Position numbers and translations under genes: made by a program
Source of the DNA: Streptomyces orinoci
GTDB taxonomy: Bacteria; Actinomycetota; Actinomycetes; Streptomycetales; Streptomycetaceae
Assembly (NCBI RefSeq): GCF_003121295.1
Contig: NZ_PHNC01000006.1
Span: 124,001-188,000, forward strand
DNA: 64,000 nt
Reading direction: 5' to 3'
Notes under the pieces: model-generated
The model's input: only the letters and a program-made list of their open reading frames with translations
The model's database searches: none
Told to the model about the DNA's origin: nothing
Shown: in pieces, positions 16,072 to 23,333 of the stretch
How the letters are laid out: every line of letters begins with the position of its first letter
Position numbering within the stretch: the stretch's first letter is position 1

Positions 16072-17406
16072 ATGTCGTTAACGACCCATATGTACACCGC
16101 ACATGGGGGCGCCGAGCGTCAGCGGAGCGAGGCGTGGCCAATACGCCTGCCCGGACCGCTGCCGCTGGACCCGGAGGGCTCGGTGGTCCCCGCGCTCGCC
16201 CGGACCTTGATCAGGCGGGTGCCGCAACTGGTCGAGGAACTGCTGGCGTTGGCCGAGGAGCGGGAGGTGCGCTATCTCGACCAGGTGCCCGCCGCCGACC
16301 TCAGGCGTTCGGTGCGCGAGCACATTCTGGGATTTCTGCGCTTTATCGCTGACATTGCCGATAACACCGACAACTCCGGGAACCCCGGAAACTCCGAGAA
16401 ATCCGGCAACACCCCCGTCCATGGGGACCCCTTGGCCGTGCCGCTGGCCTGGGGGCACTGCCGGGCCCGGGAGGGCGTGCCGGTGGAGTCCATGCTCCGG
16501 GTGCACCGCCTGGCCACCCAGCTGCTGTGGGAGAAGCTCTTCGACGAGGCCCGTGCGGACTCCCCCGGCACGCTGCAACGGCTGCTGGACGAGAGCGGCC
16601 CGGTGTGGGAGGTGCTGGACAGCTACTCCTCGGCGCTGGTCGCCGGTTACCGCTCGGCGGAGACCGATGCCCGTCGCCAGGACGCGGCCCGCCGGGACGC
16701 GCTCTTCGACGCCCTGCTGGAGGGGCGGGGAGCCGACCCCTCGGTGGCCGCCGAGGCCCGGGTGACCCTGGGGCTGCCGGCCCACGGCCGGTTCCTGGTA
16801 CTGGCCCTGGACGCCGGGGGCGGGGATCCGGGGCGGGAGCTCGCCGCCGCCCTGCCCGGCCACGCGGTCCGCGCCGTCTGGGGGCTGCGCGCCGACCGGG
16901 AGGTCGGCCTGCTGGAGCTGGGGCACACCGAGCTGCCCCGGCTGCTGGACCGGCTCTCCGCAACCACCGCCCGCCGGGTGGGCGTCTCCGGCGAGGCGGG
17001 CGGCCTGGCCGAGCTGGCGGCCGCGTATCACGGCGCGGAGACGGCGCTGCGCACCCTGCCGCCCGGCACCGCGGGAGTGGCCGCCTTCGACGACCGGCTG
17101 CTGGAGGCGTTTGTGGTGACCAGCCCCCAGGTGGCGCGGCGGCTGGCCCAGCACGCCCTCGGCGGGCTGCTGGAATGCGCCCAGGAGGAGCGCGGCCTGC
17201 TGCTGAGCACGCTGGACTCCTGGTTCCACTGCGGCTGTTCGGCGGCCAGGGCCGCGGAGGAGCTGCACTGCCACCGCAACACCGTGCTCAACCGGCTGCG
17301 CCGCATCGAGGTGCTCACCGGCCGTTCCCTGGACGACGACCGCCACCAACTGGCCTGCCGGATGGCCCTGCTGGCCGTGCACACCCTGCCCCTGGACGCC
17401 CCGTAG
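16072..17406 (+). CDS. PucR-type transcriptional regulator
   Basis: ATG 16072 with ribosome site GAAGGGA gives 444 residues. The middle (LLWEKLFDEARADSPGTL to SSALVAGYRSAETDARRQDAARRDALFDALLEG) is the helical RsbRD/PucR-type N-terminal region. A GGDEF-like domain follows (residues about 240-330), and the C-terminal HTH_30 reads LLSTLDSWFHCGCSAARAAEELHCHRNTVLNRLRRIE. A low-complexity insert of Asn/Ser/Gly/Pro (around residues 95-113, bases 16355-16411) is built of imperfect 9-base repeats and is probably a flexible linker. Upstream, CCGTAGCCTACGG (16017-16029) is a short palindrome that could be its operator. Confidence 0.9.
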   Translation: MSLTTHMYTAHGGAERQRSEAWPIRLPGPLPLDPEGSVVPALARTLIRRVPQLVEELLALAEEREVRYLDQVPAADLRRSVREHILGFLRFIADIADNTDNSGNPGNSEKSGNTPVHGDPLAVPLAWGHCRAREGVPVESMLRVHRLATQLLWEKLFDEARADSPGTLQRLLDESGPVWEVLDSYSSALVAGYRSAETDARRQDAARRDALFDALLEGRGADPSVAAEARVTLGLPAHGRFLVLALDAGGGDPGRELAAALPGHAVRAVWGLRADREVGLLELGHTELPRLLDRLSATTARRVGVSGEAGGLAELAAAYHGAETALRTLPPGTAGVAAFDDRLLEAFVVTSPQVARRLAQHALGGLLECAQEERGLLLSTLDSWFHCGCSAARAAEELHCHRNTVLNRLRRIEVLTGRSLDDDRHQLACRMALLAVHTLPLDAP

Positions 17407-17745
17407 GAGGGCGTGGCGCGCAGCGCGGGGCGGCTGCGTTATGCGGCTCCGCCGCATGGGCGTGACCGGCCACAACGGACCCGCGCCCAGGAACACCTGT
17501 GCTCGGTGCACAACCGCACCCCCGTGATCCGCAGCGAACGGCCATCGACGGGACGGATGGCCGCGCGGAATCATGGAGCCGGGGGGCGAAGGCGTGACGG
17601 GGATGCCGCCTTCGACCGGAGAACCGGGTGGCTCCGATGGGGCGTTACCGGCCTCCATCGGGCCGATGGTCCCGTCCGCGATGGAGCGGACGGCGATGAC
17701 CACGGGAAGCGCGCGGTTCGCGACGGCAATCCTGGGGAGTTGTCA
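17407..17745. other. 339-base leader region of the biosynthetic operon
   Basis: No gene is supported here. Two hairpins are visible. ATGCGG with CCGCAT around 17440-17456 could end the PucR transcript. An 8-bp stem of CCGTCCGC (17672-17679) with GCGGACGG (17686-17693) lies 52 bases before the KAS III-like start. The operon promoter is expected here but no convincing consensus was found. Confidence 0.4.
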
Positions 17746-18720
17746 GTGACGGGTGTCTTCGTCGACTCATTCGTCTACGCACTGGGCGAACGCAAAGTGC
17801 TGGTACAGGAAACGGCCGAGGCCGGGCGGCTGGTCTCGGCGCCTTCGGACCTGGAGTCGGCGGGCTTCCGCTGGCACCACATCTGTGAGCCCGGCACCGG
17901 CTCCTATGACCTGGCCAGGAGGGTGACCGGGGAACTGGCCGCCACCGGCCGGCTGGGCCGGGTGGACGCGATCGTCTACGCGACCTGTCTGCCCGGCAAC
18001 GCCAACGCCGGTGATCCGGGCGAGTGGGAGCGCAGCCGGGATGTGAAGCATCTGATGGACTTCCCCGCCGGCCGGCTGCAGGCGGAGTTCGGGCTGTCCG
18101 AGGCCGTGGTCTTCGGCCTCAACCAGCAGGCGTGCACCGCCATGCTGGGCTCGGTGCGGCTGGCCGACGCCCTGCTGCGGGCGGAGCCGGGCTGGAACCG
18201 GGTGCTGTGTGTGACCGCCGACCGGTTCCCGGAGGGGGCCAAGTACGAGCAGGCGTACAACCTGATCTCGGACGGCGCCGCCGCCTGTGTGGTGGGCCGG
18301 GAGCCGGCCGCCTTCCGTTTGGTGACGGCCCATCAGATCACCAATGGGGGCCTGGGCCGGGCCGGGGACGACGAGACGGTGGGCAGCTATTTCAGCTACA
18401 CCCACCGGCTGCTGCGGGAGACCCTGGACCGCGCCGGGATGACCCCGGCCGACCTGGACTGGGTGGTCACCCAGAACACCAATGACAAGGCCTGGCAGAT
18501 CCTGGCCCGGCTGCTGGGCGTGGACTTCGGCAAGGTCTTCTTCTCCTCCATGCCCGACGTGGGCCATGTGATCTCCGCCGACAACATCGTCAACCTGGTC
18601 GAGCTGCTGGCCACCGGACAGGTGCGCCCCGGCCAGCGGCTGGCCCTGGTGATGGCCGGGTTCGGGCTCAACTGGCAGTGCCTGGTCCTGGAGGCCACCG
18701 ACGCCGTGAGGGCCGTATGA
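17746..18720 (+). CDS. KAS III-like (FabH-family) enzyme with altered catalytic triad
   Basis: The first gene of a ten-gene operon starts at GTG 17746 behind GGGGAG and encodes 324 residues. The thiolase-fold ketosynthase III pattern includes the active Cys130 in GLNQQACTAMLG, the ISDGAAACVVG block (residues 174-184) and the C-terminal MAGFGLNWQCLVLE. Where FabH has the His of PHQAN this protein has Gln243-Asn244 (VVTQNTND), and where FabH has the Asn of GNTS it has His274 (DVGHVISADN). The triad is therefore not that of a decarboxylating condensing enzyme. Such variants are known as acyltransferases that form esters or amides, and that role is my inference. The stop overlaps the next start (ATGA). 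Confidence 0.8.
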   Translation: MTGVFVDSFVYALGERKVLVQETAEAGRLVSAPSDLESAGFRWHHICEPGTGSYDLARRVTGELAATGRLGRVDAIVYATCLPGNANAGDPGEWERSRDVKHLMDFPAGRLQAEFGLSEAVVFGLNQQACTAMLGSVRLADALLRAEPGWNRVLCVTADRFPEGAKYEQAYNLISDGAAACVVGREPAAFRLVTAHQITNGGLGRAGDDETVGSYFSYTHRLLRETLDRAGMTPADLDWVVTQNTNDKAWQILARLLGVDFGKVFFSSMPDVGHVISADNIVNLVELLATGQVRPGQRLALVMAGFGLNWQCLVLEATDAVRAV

Positions 18721-19634
18721 GCACTTCCCAGGCCCGCAAGGCCCGGCTGGCCGAGGCCCTGGCCTCGCTGGGCCCCACCGTGGAGCGGCTGAGCCGGCTT
18801 TCCCAGCGCTCCTACCAGAACCCCTACACCGCGGTCGAGTGGCCGGCCGAAGTCCGGCCCGAGGAGGAGTGGTTCGGCTCGCCCGAGTATCTGAGCCTTT
18901 ACGGCACCGAGTTCTGGGAGCGGCTGGACGAGGCCGCCCGGCGGCGGCTGGCCTTCCATGAGGCCGCCAACTTCTACAGCCTCAACATCCATGGCGAGAA
19001 GGGCCTGATGCAGGGCCTGGCCGAACGGCTGTACCGCAAGGACCTGTTGGACGTCGCCGGGTATCTGCACCACTTCCTGGACGAGGAGAACAAGCACAGC
19101 ATCTACTTCGGCGGCTTCTGCACCCGGTACGCCAAGGTCTACCGCAGCCGTCAGTTCTCCTTCGAGGAGTCCCGGGACGAGCGGCCGCGGGATGTGGAGG
19201 ACTTTCTCTTCTTCACCCGGACCATGATCTTCGAGGAGATCGTGGACCACTACAACCTGGTGCAGTCCAGGGATTCCCGGCTGCACCCGGTGGCCCGGTT
19301 CATCAACCACAACCACCACTTCGAGGAGTCCCGCCATCTGGTCTTCGGCCGCCGTCTGGTGGCCGCGCTGTGGGAGTCCTGTTCCCCCTCCTGGGACGGC
19401 GGCACGGTGGCCGGGGTCCGCGACCATCTGCGGCAGTTCTTCACCACCAGCTGGCGGGAGTACTACAACCCCGATGTCTATGCCGACGCCGGGCTGGACG
19501 AGCCATGGGAGACCGCCGAACGGGCCTGGCTGGCACCGGCGCAGCGGGAGCACCGCCGCCGGGTGTCCCGGAAGGTCACCACATTTCTGCTGTCCGGTGG
19601 AATTCTCGACAAGGAGCCGGTGGATGCGTTCTGA
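18717..19634 (+). CDS. AurF-like di-iron oxygenase (N-oxygenase family)
   Basis: The 305-residue protein begins at ATG 18717, coupled to the gene before. A complete ligand set for the AurF di-iron fold can be read: Glu82 (HEAANF), Glu124 and His127 (DEENKH), Glu173/174 (FEEIVDHYN), His200, and Glu204 with His207 (HHFEESRH). The seven-ligand spacing matches p-aminobenzoate N-oxygenase AurF, which oxidises amines to hydroxylamine or nitro groups. Other relatives act on carrier-bound acyl groups. In this operon the substrate is probably carrier-bound. Its stop lies inside the following ACP gene. Confidence 0.85.
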   Translation: MSTSQARKARLAEALASLGPTVERLSRLSQRSYQNPYTAVEWPAEVRPEEEWFGSPEYLSLYGTEFWERLDEAARRRLAFHEAANFYSLNIHGEKGLMQGLAERLYRKDLLDVAGYLHHFLDEENKHSIYFGGFCTRYAKVYRSRQFSFEESRDERPRDVEDFLFFTRTMIFEEIVDHYNLVQSRDSRLHPVARFINHNHHFEESRHLVFGRRLVAALWESCSPSWDGGTVAGVRDHLRQFFTTSWREYYNPDVYADAGLDEPWETAERAWLAPAQREHRRRVSRKVTTFLLSGGILDKEPVDAF

Positions 19635-19884
19635 GCAGGAGTTCCGGGACCAACTGCGGTCCTGGATACGGTCGAAGAGCGGCGAAGGGGAGACTGCCGC
19701 GCTGACCGACGGCACCGCCCTGTTCGAGGAGCGGTACCTCAGGTCGGTGCATCTGCCGGAACTGCTGCTGCTGTTGGAGCGGCTGTGCGGGGAGCCCATC
19801 GACGTCGAGGAGCTCAGCCCCCGCGACTTCCGGTCCATTGACGCCATGGTGCGCCGCTACGCCAGGAGCGGAGTGGCCTCATGA
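19624..19884 (+). CDS. Acyl carrier protein for aminoacyl loading
   Basis: The 86-residue acidic, helical protein starts at ATG 19624, overlapping the oxygenase gene by 11 bases. The segment FEERYLRSVHLPELLLLLERL has Ser41 where carrier proteins carry the phosphopantetheine Ser. The usual Asp-Ser-Leu is replaced by Arg-Ser-Val, a context I associate with the carrier proteins of aminoacyl-CP ligases. Helix III (DVEELSPRDFRSIDAMVRRY) is typical. The next gene, overlapping by four bases, is exactly such a ligase, so the ACP probably carries an amino acid. Confidence 0.75.
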   Translation: MRSEQEFRDQLRSWIRSKSGEGETAALTDGTALFEERYLRSVHLPELLLLLERLCGEPIDVEELSPRDFRSIDAMVRRYARSGVAS

Positions 19885-20789
19885 GCCCTTCACCGGCGGA
19901 GCTGGCCCGGATCGGGCTGTCCTGGCAGCCCTCGGGGCAGGCGGCGCTGCGCGGCCCGTTGCTGGCGCTGGCCGAGGACTGCGACCGGGCCTTCGTCCGG
20001 CTGGCCGGGCTGTGGCGGGCGCGGGAGGAGCGGCACCCCTGCTCGCTCCCGGCCGAGCGGCTGCAGCGGGTGGGCTATCTGCGCTCCTTTCCCCATCAGG
20101 CGTCCTTCGCCGCCCGGTTGAGTCCCGAGGAGGCCGATCTGGAGGCGTTCCTGGACGGTCCGGTGGTCGATGAGCACGGCGCCCTGGCCCAGGCGCGGCT
20201 GTCCCCGCTCTCCGAGGTGCTCACCCCGGCCGCCTGCTACCACGTCTTCAGTGACCGCCTGGGACACTCGCTGGCCGGGCCGGAGTTCGTCACCACCCGC
20301 AACAGCTGCTTCCGGCGGGAGCGGGAGTATGTCCCGCTGCGCCGGCTGAGCGGTTTCACCATGCGGGAGGTGGTCTGCCTGGGCACCGGGGCGGATACGG
20401 CGGAGTTCCTCCGGCTGGCCCGGGAGGCCCTGGAGCTGTTCTTCCCGCTGGCCGGCCTGGAACCGCAATGGCACCCGGCCACCGATCCCTTCTTCCGGCC
20501 ACGGGAGAATCCGCGCTATCTGCTCCAGCGGGTGGATCCGGTGAAGTACGAGGCCATTTACGGCGGTGACCTGGCCATCGCCTCCACCAACCGGCACCAT
20601 GACCACTTCGGTACCGGCTTCGGGCTGACGCTCGACGGCCGTCCGGTGCACAGCGCCTGTGTGGCCTTCGGCCTGGAGCGCTGGCTGTTCGCCCTCACCG
20701 ACCGCCATGGCACCGACCCGGAGCGCTGGCCGTCGCTGGAGGCGGCCGCGGCCAAGGTGTGCGCGGAACTCGGCGGTGGGGCGCCATGA
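19881..20789 (+). CDS. Amino acid--[carrier protein] ligase (class II aaRS-like)
   Basis: A 302-residue protein resembling the catalytic core of atypical seryl-tRNA synthetase without a tRNA-binding arm. Class II motif 2 is VTTRNSCFRREREYVPLRRL (Arg145, Glu147 region), and motif 3 is VAFGLERWLFAL (around 261-272). Cys119, Glu163 and Cys260 sit at the spacing of the zinc ligands of that family. Homologues such as the Bradyrhizobium enzyme activate glycine or alanine with ATP and transfer it to a dedicated carrier protein rather than to tRNA. Its carrier is encoded immediately upstream with ATGA overlap. The amino acid cannot be predicted by eye. Confidence 0.85.
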   Translation: MSPSPAELARIGLSWQPSGQAALRGPLLALAEDCDRAFVRLAGLWRAREERHPCSLPAERLQRVGYLRSFPHQASFAARLSPEEADLEAFLDGPVVDEHGALAQARLSPLSEVLTPAACYHVFSDRLGHSLAGPEFVTTRNSCFRREREYVPLRRLSGFTMREVVCLGTGADTAEFLRLAREALELFFPLAGLEPQWHPATDPFFRPRENPRYLLQRVDPVKYEAIYGGDLAIASTNRHHDHFGTGFGLTLDGRPVHSACVAFGLERWLFALTDRHGTDPERWPSLEAAAAKVCAELGGGAP

Positions 20790-21886
20790 GGGGAACCACG
20801 CTGATCACCGGCGCGGACGGCTATCTCGGCCGGCGGCTCGCCGCCACCCTGCTGGGCAGGGACGAGGACGACCTCATCCTGACGGTACGCGCCGCGGACC
20901 GGGCCGAACTGGCCGTCAAGCGGGAGCGGTTGGCCGCCGAGCTGGGCCCCGGGGCCATGGGCCGGGCCCGGGTGGTGGCCGCCGATGCCGGCCGGGACGG
21001 CGCCTGGGCGGACCTCGATCCCCGGGGCGTGACCCGGATCGTCCATGCCGCCGCGGTGACCCGGTTCAATGTGGACCGCGAGACCGCGCGGCGGGTCAAC
21101 ACCGAGGGCACCGCCCGGCTGCTGGCGCTGGCCGCCCGCTGTGACAACCTCCAGCGGTTCGCCCTGCTGTCCACCCTCTACGCGGCGGGCCGCCGCCGGG
21201 GCGATGTCCATGAAGAGCGGCTGCCGGACGCCGGTTTCGTCAACCACTACGAGTGGTCGAAGTGGGCGGCGGAGGAGCAAGTGCTGGACGCGGCCGGGCG
21301 GTTGCCGGTGTCGGTGTTCCGGCTGCCCACCCTGGTCGCCGAGGACGACGACGGCCGGGTGGTGCAGTACAACGCCTTTCACAACACTCTCAAGCTCTTC
21401 TACTACGGGCTGCTCTCCCTGGTGCCCGGGGACCGGGGCACCCCGCTGAGCCTGGCGACCGCCGCCTTCACCACCGCCGCGGTGGCCCGGCTGCTGGACC
21501 CGGCGACCGGCGGTGGTGTCTTCCACATCTGCCCGGACCCGGCCGGCACCGCCTCGCTGGGCGAGCTGCTGGACACCGCCTTCACCGTCTTCGAGAGGGA
21601 CGAGGCGTTCCGGCGGCGCGGGGTGCTGCGGCCGCTGCCCTGCGACCGGGAGAGCTTCCAGGACCTGCTGAACGCCGCGGACCAGCTGCGGGCCGGCCCC
21701 GTTCACCAGTCGCTGTCCTCGGTCTCGCCCTTCGCCCACCAGCTCTATCTGCCCAAGACCTTCCACAATCCGGCACTGCGCGCCGTCTGGCCCGGCTATG
21801 CGGCTCCCGACCCGCTCGCTCTGGCCGAGGCCACCTGTGCCCGGCTGGTGGCCTCCCGGTGGGGCCGCCGGACCGAGGAGACATGA
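20786..21886 (+). CDS. Extended SDR, thioester-reductase-like
   Basis: Starting at ATG 20786 (the gene before ends at 20789), the 366-residue protein opens with the NAD(P) motif ITGADGYLGRRLA and a VHAAAVTRFN segment. The catalytic pair is Tyr155 and Lys159 in NHYEWSKWAAEEQ. The NTEGTARLLALA and VFRLPTLVAEDDDGRVVQYNAFHNTLK phrases place it in the NAD-binding_4/thioester-reductase branch. Those enzymes reduce carrier-bound acyl thioesters to aldehydes or alcohols. The C-terminal 80 residues form a substrate-side helical cap. In this operon it could release the product by reduction, which is inference. Confidence 0.8.
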   Translation: MRGTTLITGADGYLGRRLAATLLGRDEDDLILTVRAADRAELAVKRERLAAELGPGAMGRARVVAADAGRDGAWADLDPRGVTRIVHAAAVTRFNVDRETARRVNTEGTARLLALAARCDNLQRFALLSTLYAAGRRRGDVHEERLPDAGFVNHYEWSKWAAEEQVLDAAGRLPVSVFRLPTLVAEDDDGRVVQYNAFHNTLKLFYYGLLSLVPGDRGTPLSLATAAFTTAAVARLLDPATGGGVFHICPDPAGTASLGELLDTAFTVFERDEAFRRRGVLRPLPCDRESFQDLLNAADQLRAGPVHQSLSSVSPFAHQLYLPKTFHNPALRAVWPGYAAPDPLALAEATCARLVASRWGRRTEET

Positions 21887-21889
21887 GAA

Positions 21890-22456
21890 GTGACTCTTTC
21901 CGAGAACGACCTCTGGCTGCTGAGCTATTACCGCTCCTCCGAGATCAACGGTGCCCTGTTCTTCGGGCAGGTGGCCCGTACCCTGCGCGGCGGGCCGTTG
22001 CAGGCGGATGTCACCCACCACTTCGCCGACGAGGCCAACCACGCCAAGTTCTGGACGCGTTGCATCGAAGACCTCGGCTACAGCGCGCGCAAGCTCCAGG
22101 GCTCGTACCAGGACCGGTATCTGGAGGCGGTGGGCCTGCCCGCCAATCTGATGGAGGTCATGGCGATCACCCAGGTCTTCGAGAAGCGGGTGATCGGCCA
22201 GTACCACCGGCATCTGCGGGCTCCGGACGTCCACCCCAGGGTCCGGCAGACCATTGAGAAGATCATGGAAGACGAGCGCTGGCATGTGAAGTACGTCCGT
22301 GAGGCCCTGGAGGGCATGGCGGCCAAGTACGGCCAGGAGCTCATCGAGGACACCCTCGCCCGGTTCACCGCGGCGGACGAGGAGGTCTATGCCAAGACGC
22401 TGGCCGAGTACGGCGAGCGGATAGCCTTCCTCGGCGACCGCTCCCCGGACGCATGA
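21890..22456 (+). CDS. Ferritin-like di-iron protein
   Basis: The 188-residue protein from GTG 21890 is a four-helix bundle with a full ferritin-type metal set: Glu19 (SSEINGALFF), Glu48 and His51 (DEANH), Glu98 (VFEKR), Glu129 and His132 (EDERWH). It is the second di-iron enzyme in the operon. Related small ferritin-like enzymes serve as oxygenases, desaturases or deaminating oxidases rather than for iron storage, and the operon context favours a catalytic role. The start is three bases after the previous stop; the stop overlaps the next gene. Confidence 0.85.
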   Translation: MTLSENDLWLLSYYRSSEINGALFFGQVARTLRGGPLQADVTHHFADEANHAKFWTRCIEDLGYSARKLQGSYQDRYLEAVGLPANLMEVMAITQVFEKRVIGQYHRHLRAPDVHPRVRQTIEKIMEDERWHVKYVREALEGMAAKYGQELIEDTLARFTAADEEVYAKTLAEYGERIAFLGDRSPDA

Positions 22457-23304
22457 GGGTGCCGGTGCTGGCGGTATGGACCCGGCGGCCACTGGCCGTT
22501 GACACCCTGACCCGCCGGGAGCGGGAGCGGCTGGCCGCCGTGCCGCCCCGGGCCCGCCGCCAGTGGCTGATCTCCCGGCACGCCCTCAAGGTGCTGCTGG
22601 GCCTGCTGGGGCTGCCCCCCGACACCACCGCCCATACCTTCCCCCACTGGCGGCTGTCGCTCTCCCACACCGACGGCGCGGCGGTGGCGGCGGGCACGGC
22701 AATGACCCATCAGCACGGCCTGGGCGTGGACTTGGAGGCGGACCGGACGGCACCGGTGGACACCTCCCGCTTCTTTCTGGACCCGCGCGAGCGGTCCTGG
22801 CTGGACTCGCTCCCCCAAGACGCCCGGGCCGCCCATCGGTTGCGGCTGTGGACCGTCAAGGAGGCGCTGTTCAAGGCCGATCCGCTCAACCACCGCACCG
22901 TTCTGCCGGACTACATCACCGCCGACCCGGCGGCCCGCTGCGGACGGGCCCGCGCCCGCCCGCACCCCGGCACCCTCTTCGGCTACAGCAGCGCCCGGCT
23001 CCACCAGGGCCACCTCTCCTTCGCCGTGGCCATCCGACCCCGTTCCCCCGTACCGGAAAGCGAGCGCCCCGTGCCCGCCCTCACCTTCGACGACGTCGCC
23101 CAGCGCATCAGCGCCACCCTCTCCATCCCGGTGGAGCAGCTCACCCCCGGCACCCGCCTGCGTGAACTGGCCGCCGACAGCTTCCGGCTGGTGGAGATGG
23201 CCGTGGACCTCCAGGAGGAGTTCGACACCGTCTTCACCCAACACGAGCTGCGCGAGATCACCACCCTGGGCGAACTCGCCGGTCTCGTCGGCGTCCGGGC
23301 CTGA
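22453..23304 (+). CDS. 4'-phosphopantetheinyl transferase fused to a carrier protein
   Basis: One continuous frame of 283 residues joins two domains. Residues 1-197 are a Sfp/HetI-type PPTase, with Arg-Arg-Gln-Trp region, SLSHTDGAAVAA, the metal motif GLGVDLEAD (Asp93) and LWTVKEALFKAD (Trp133, Lys136, Glu137). Residues about 205-283 are a carrier protein with Ser243 in LRELAADSFRLVEMAVDLQEEFD and the helix III region ITTLGELAGLV. A Pro/Arg/Glu-rich linker (RPRSPVPESERPVP) separates them. An internal GTG near 23071 could give a free carrier protein. The fusion would let the enzyme arm its own carrier as well as the ACP at 19624. ATG 22453 overlaps the previous stop. Confidence 0.88.
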   Translation: MRVPVLAVWTRRPLAVDTLTRRERERLAAVPPRARRQWLISRHALKVLLGLLGLPPDTTAHTFPHWRLSLSHTDGAAVAAGTAMTHQHGLGVDLEADRTAPVDTSRFFLDPRERSWLDSLPQDARAAHRLRLWTVKEALFKADPLNHRTVLPDYITADPAARCGRARARPHPGTLFGYSSARLHQGHLSFAVAIRPRSPVPESERPVPALTFDDVAQRISATLSIPVEQLTPGTRLRELAADSFRLVEMAVDLQEEFDTVFTQHELREITTLGELAGLVGVRA

Positions 23305-23333
23305 CGGACGCGCCCGGGAGAGCGGAGCCCGCC

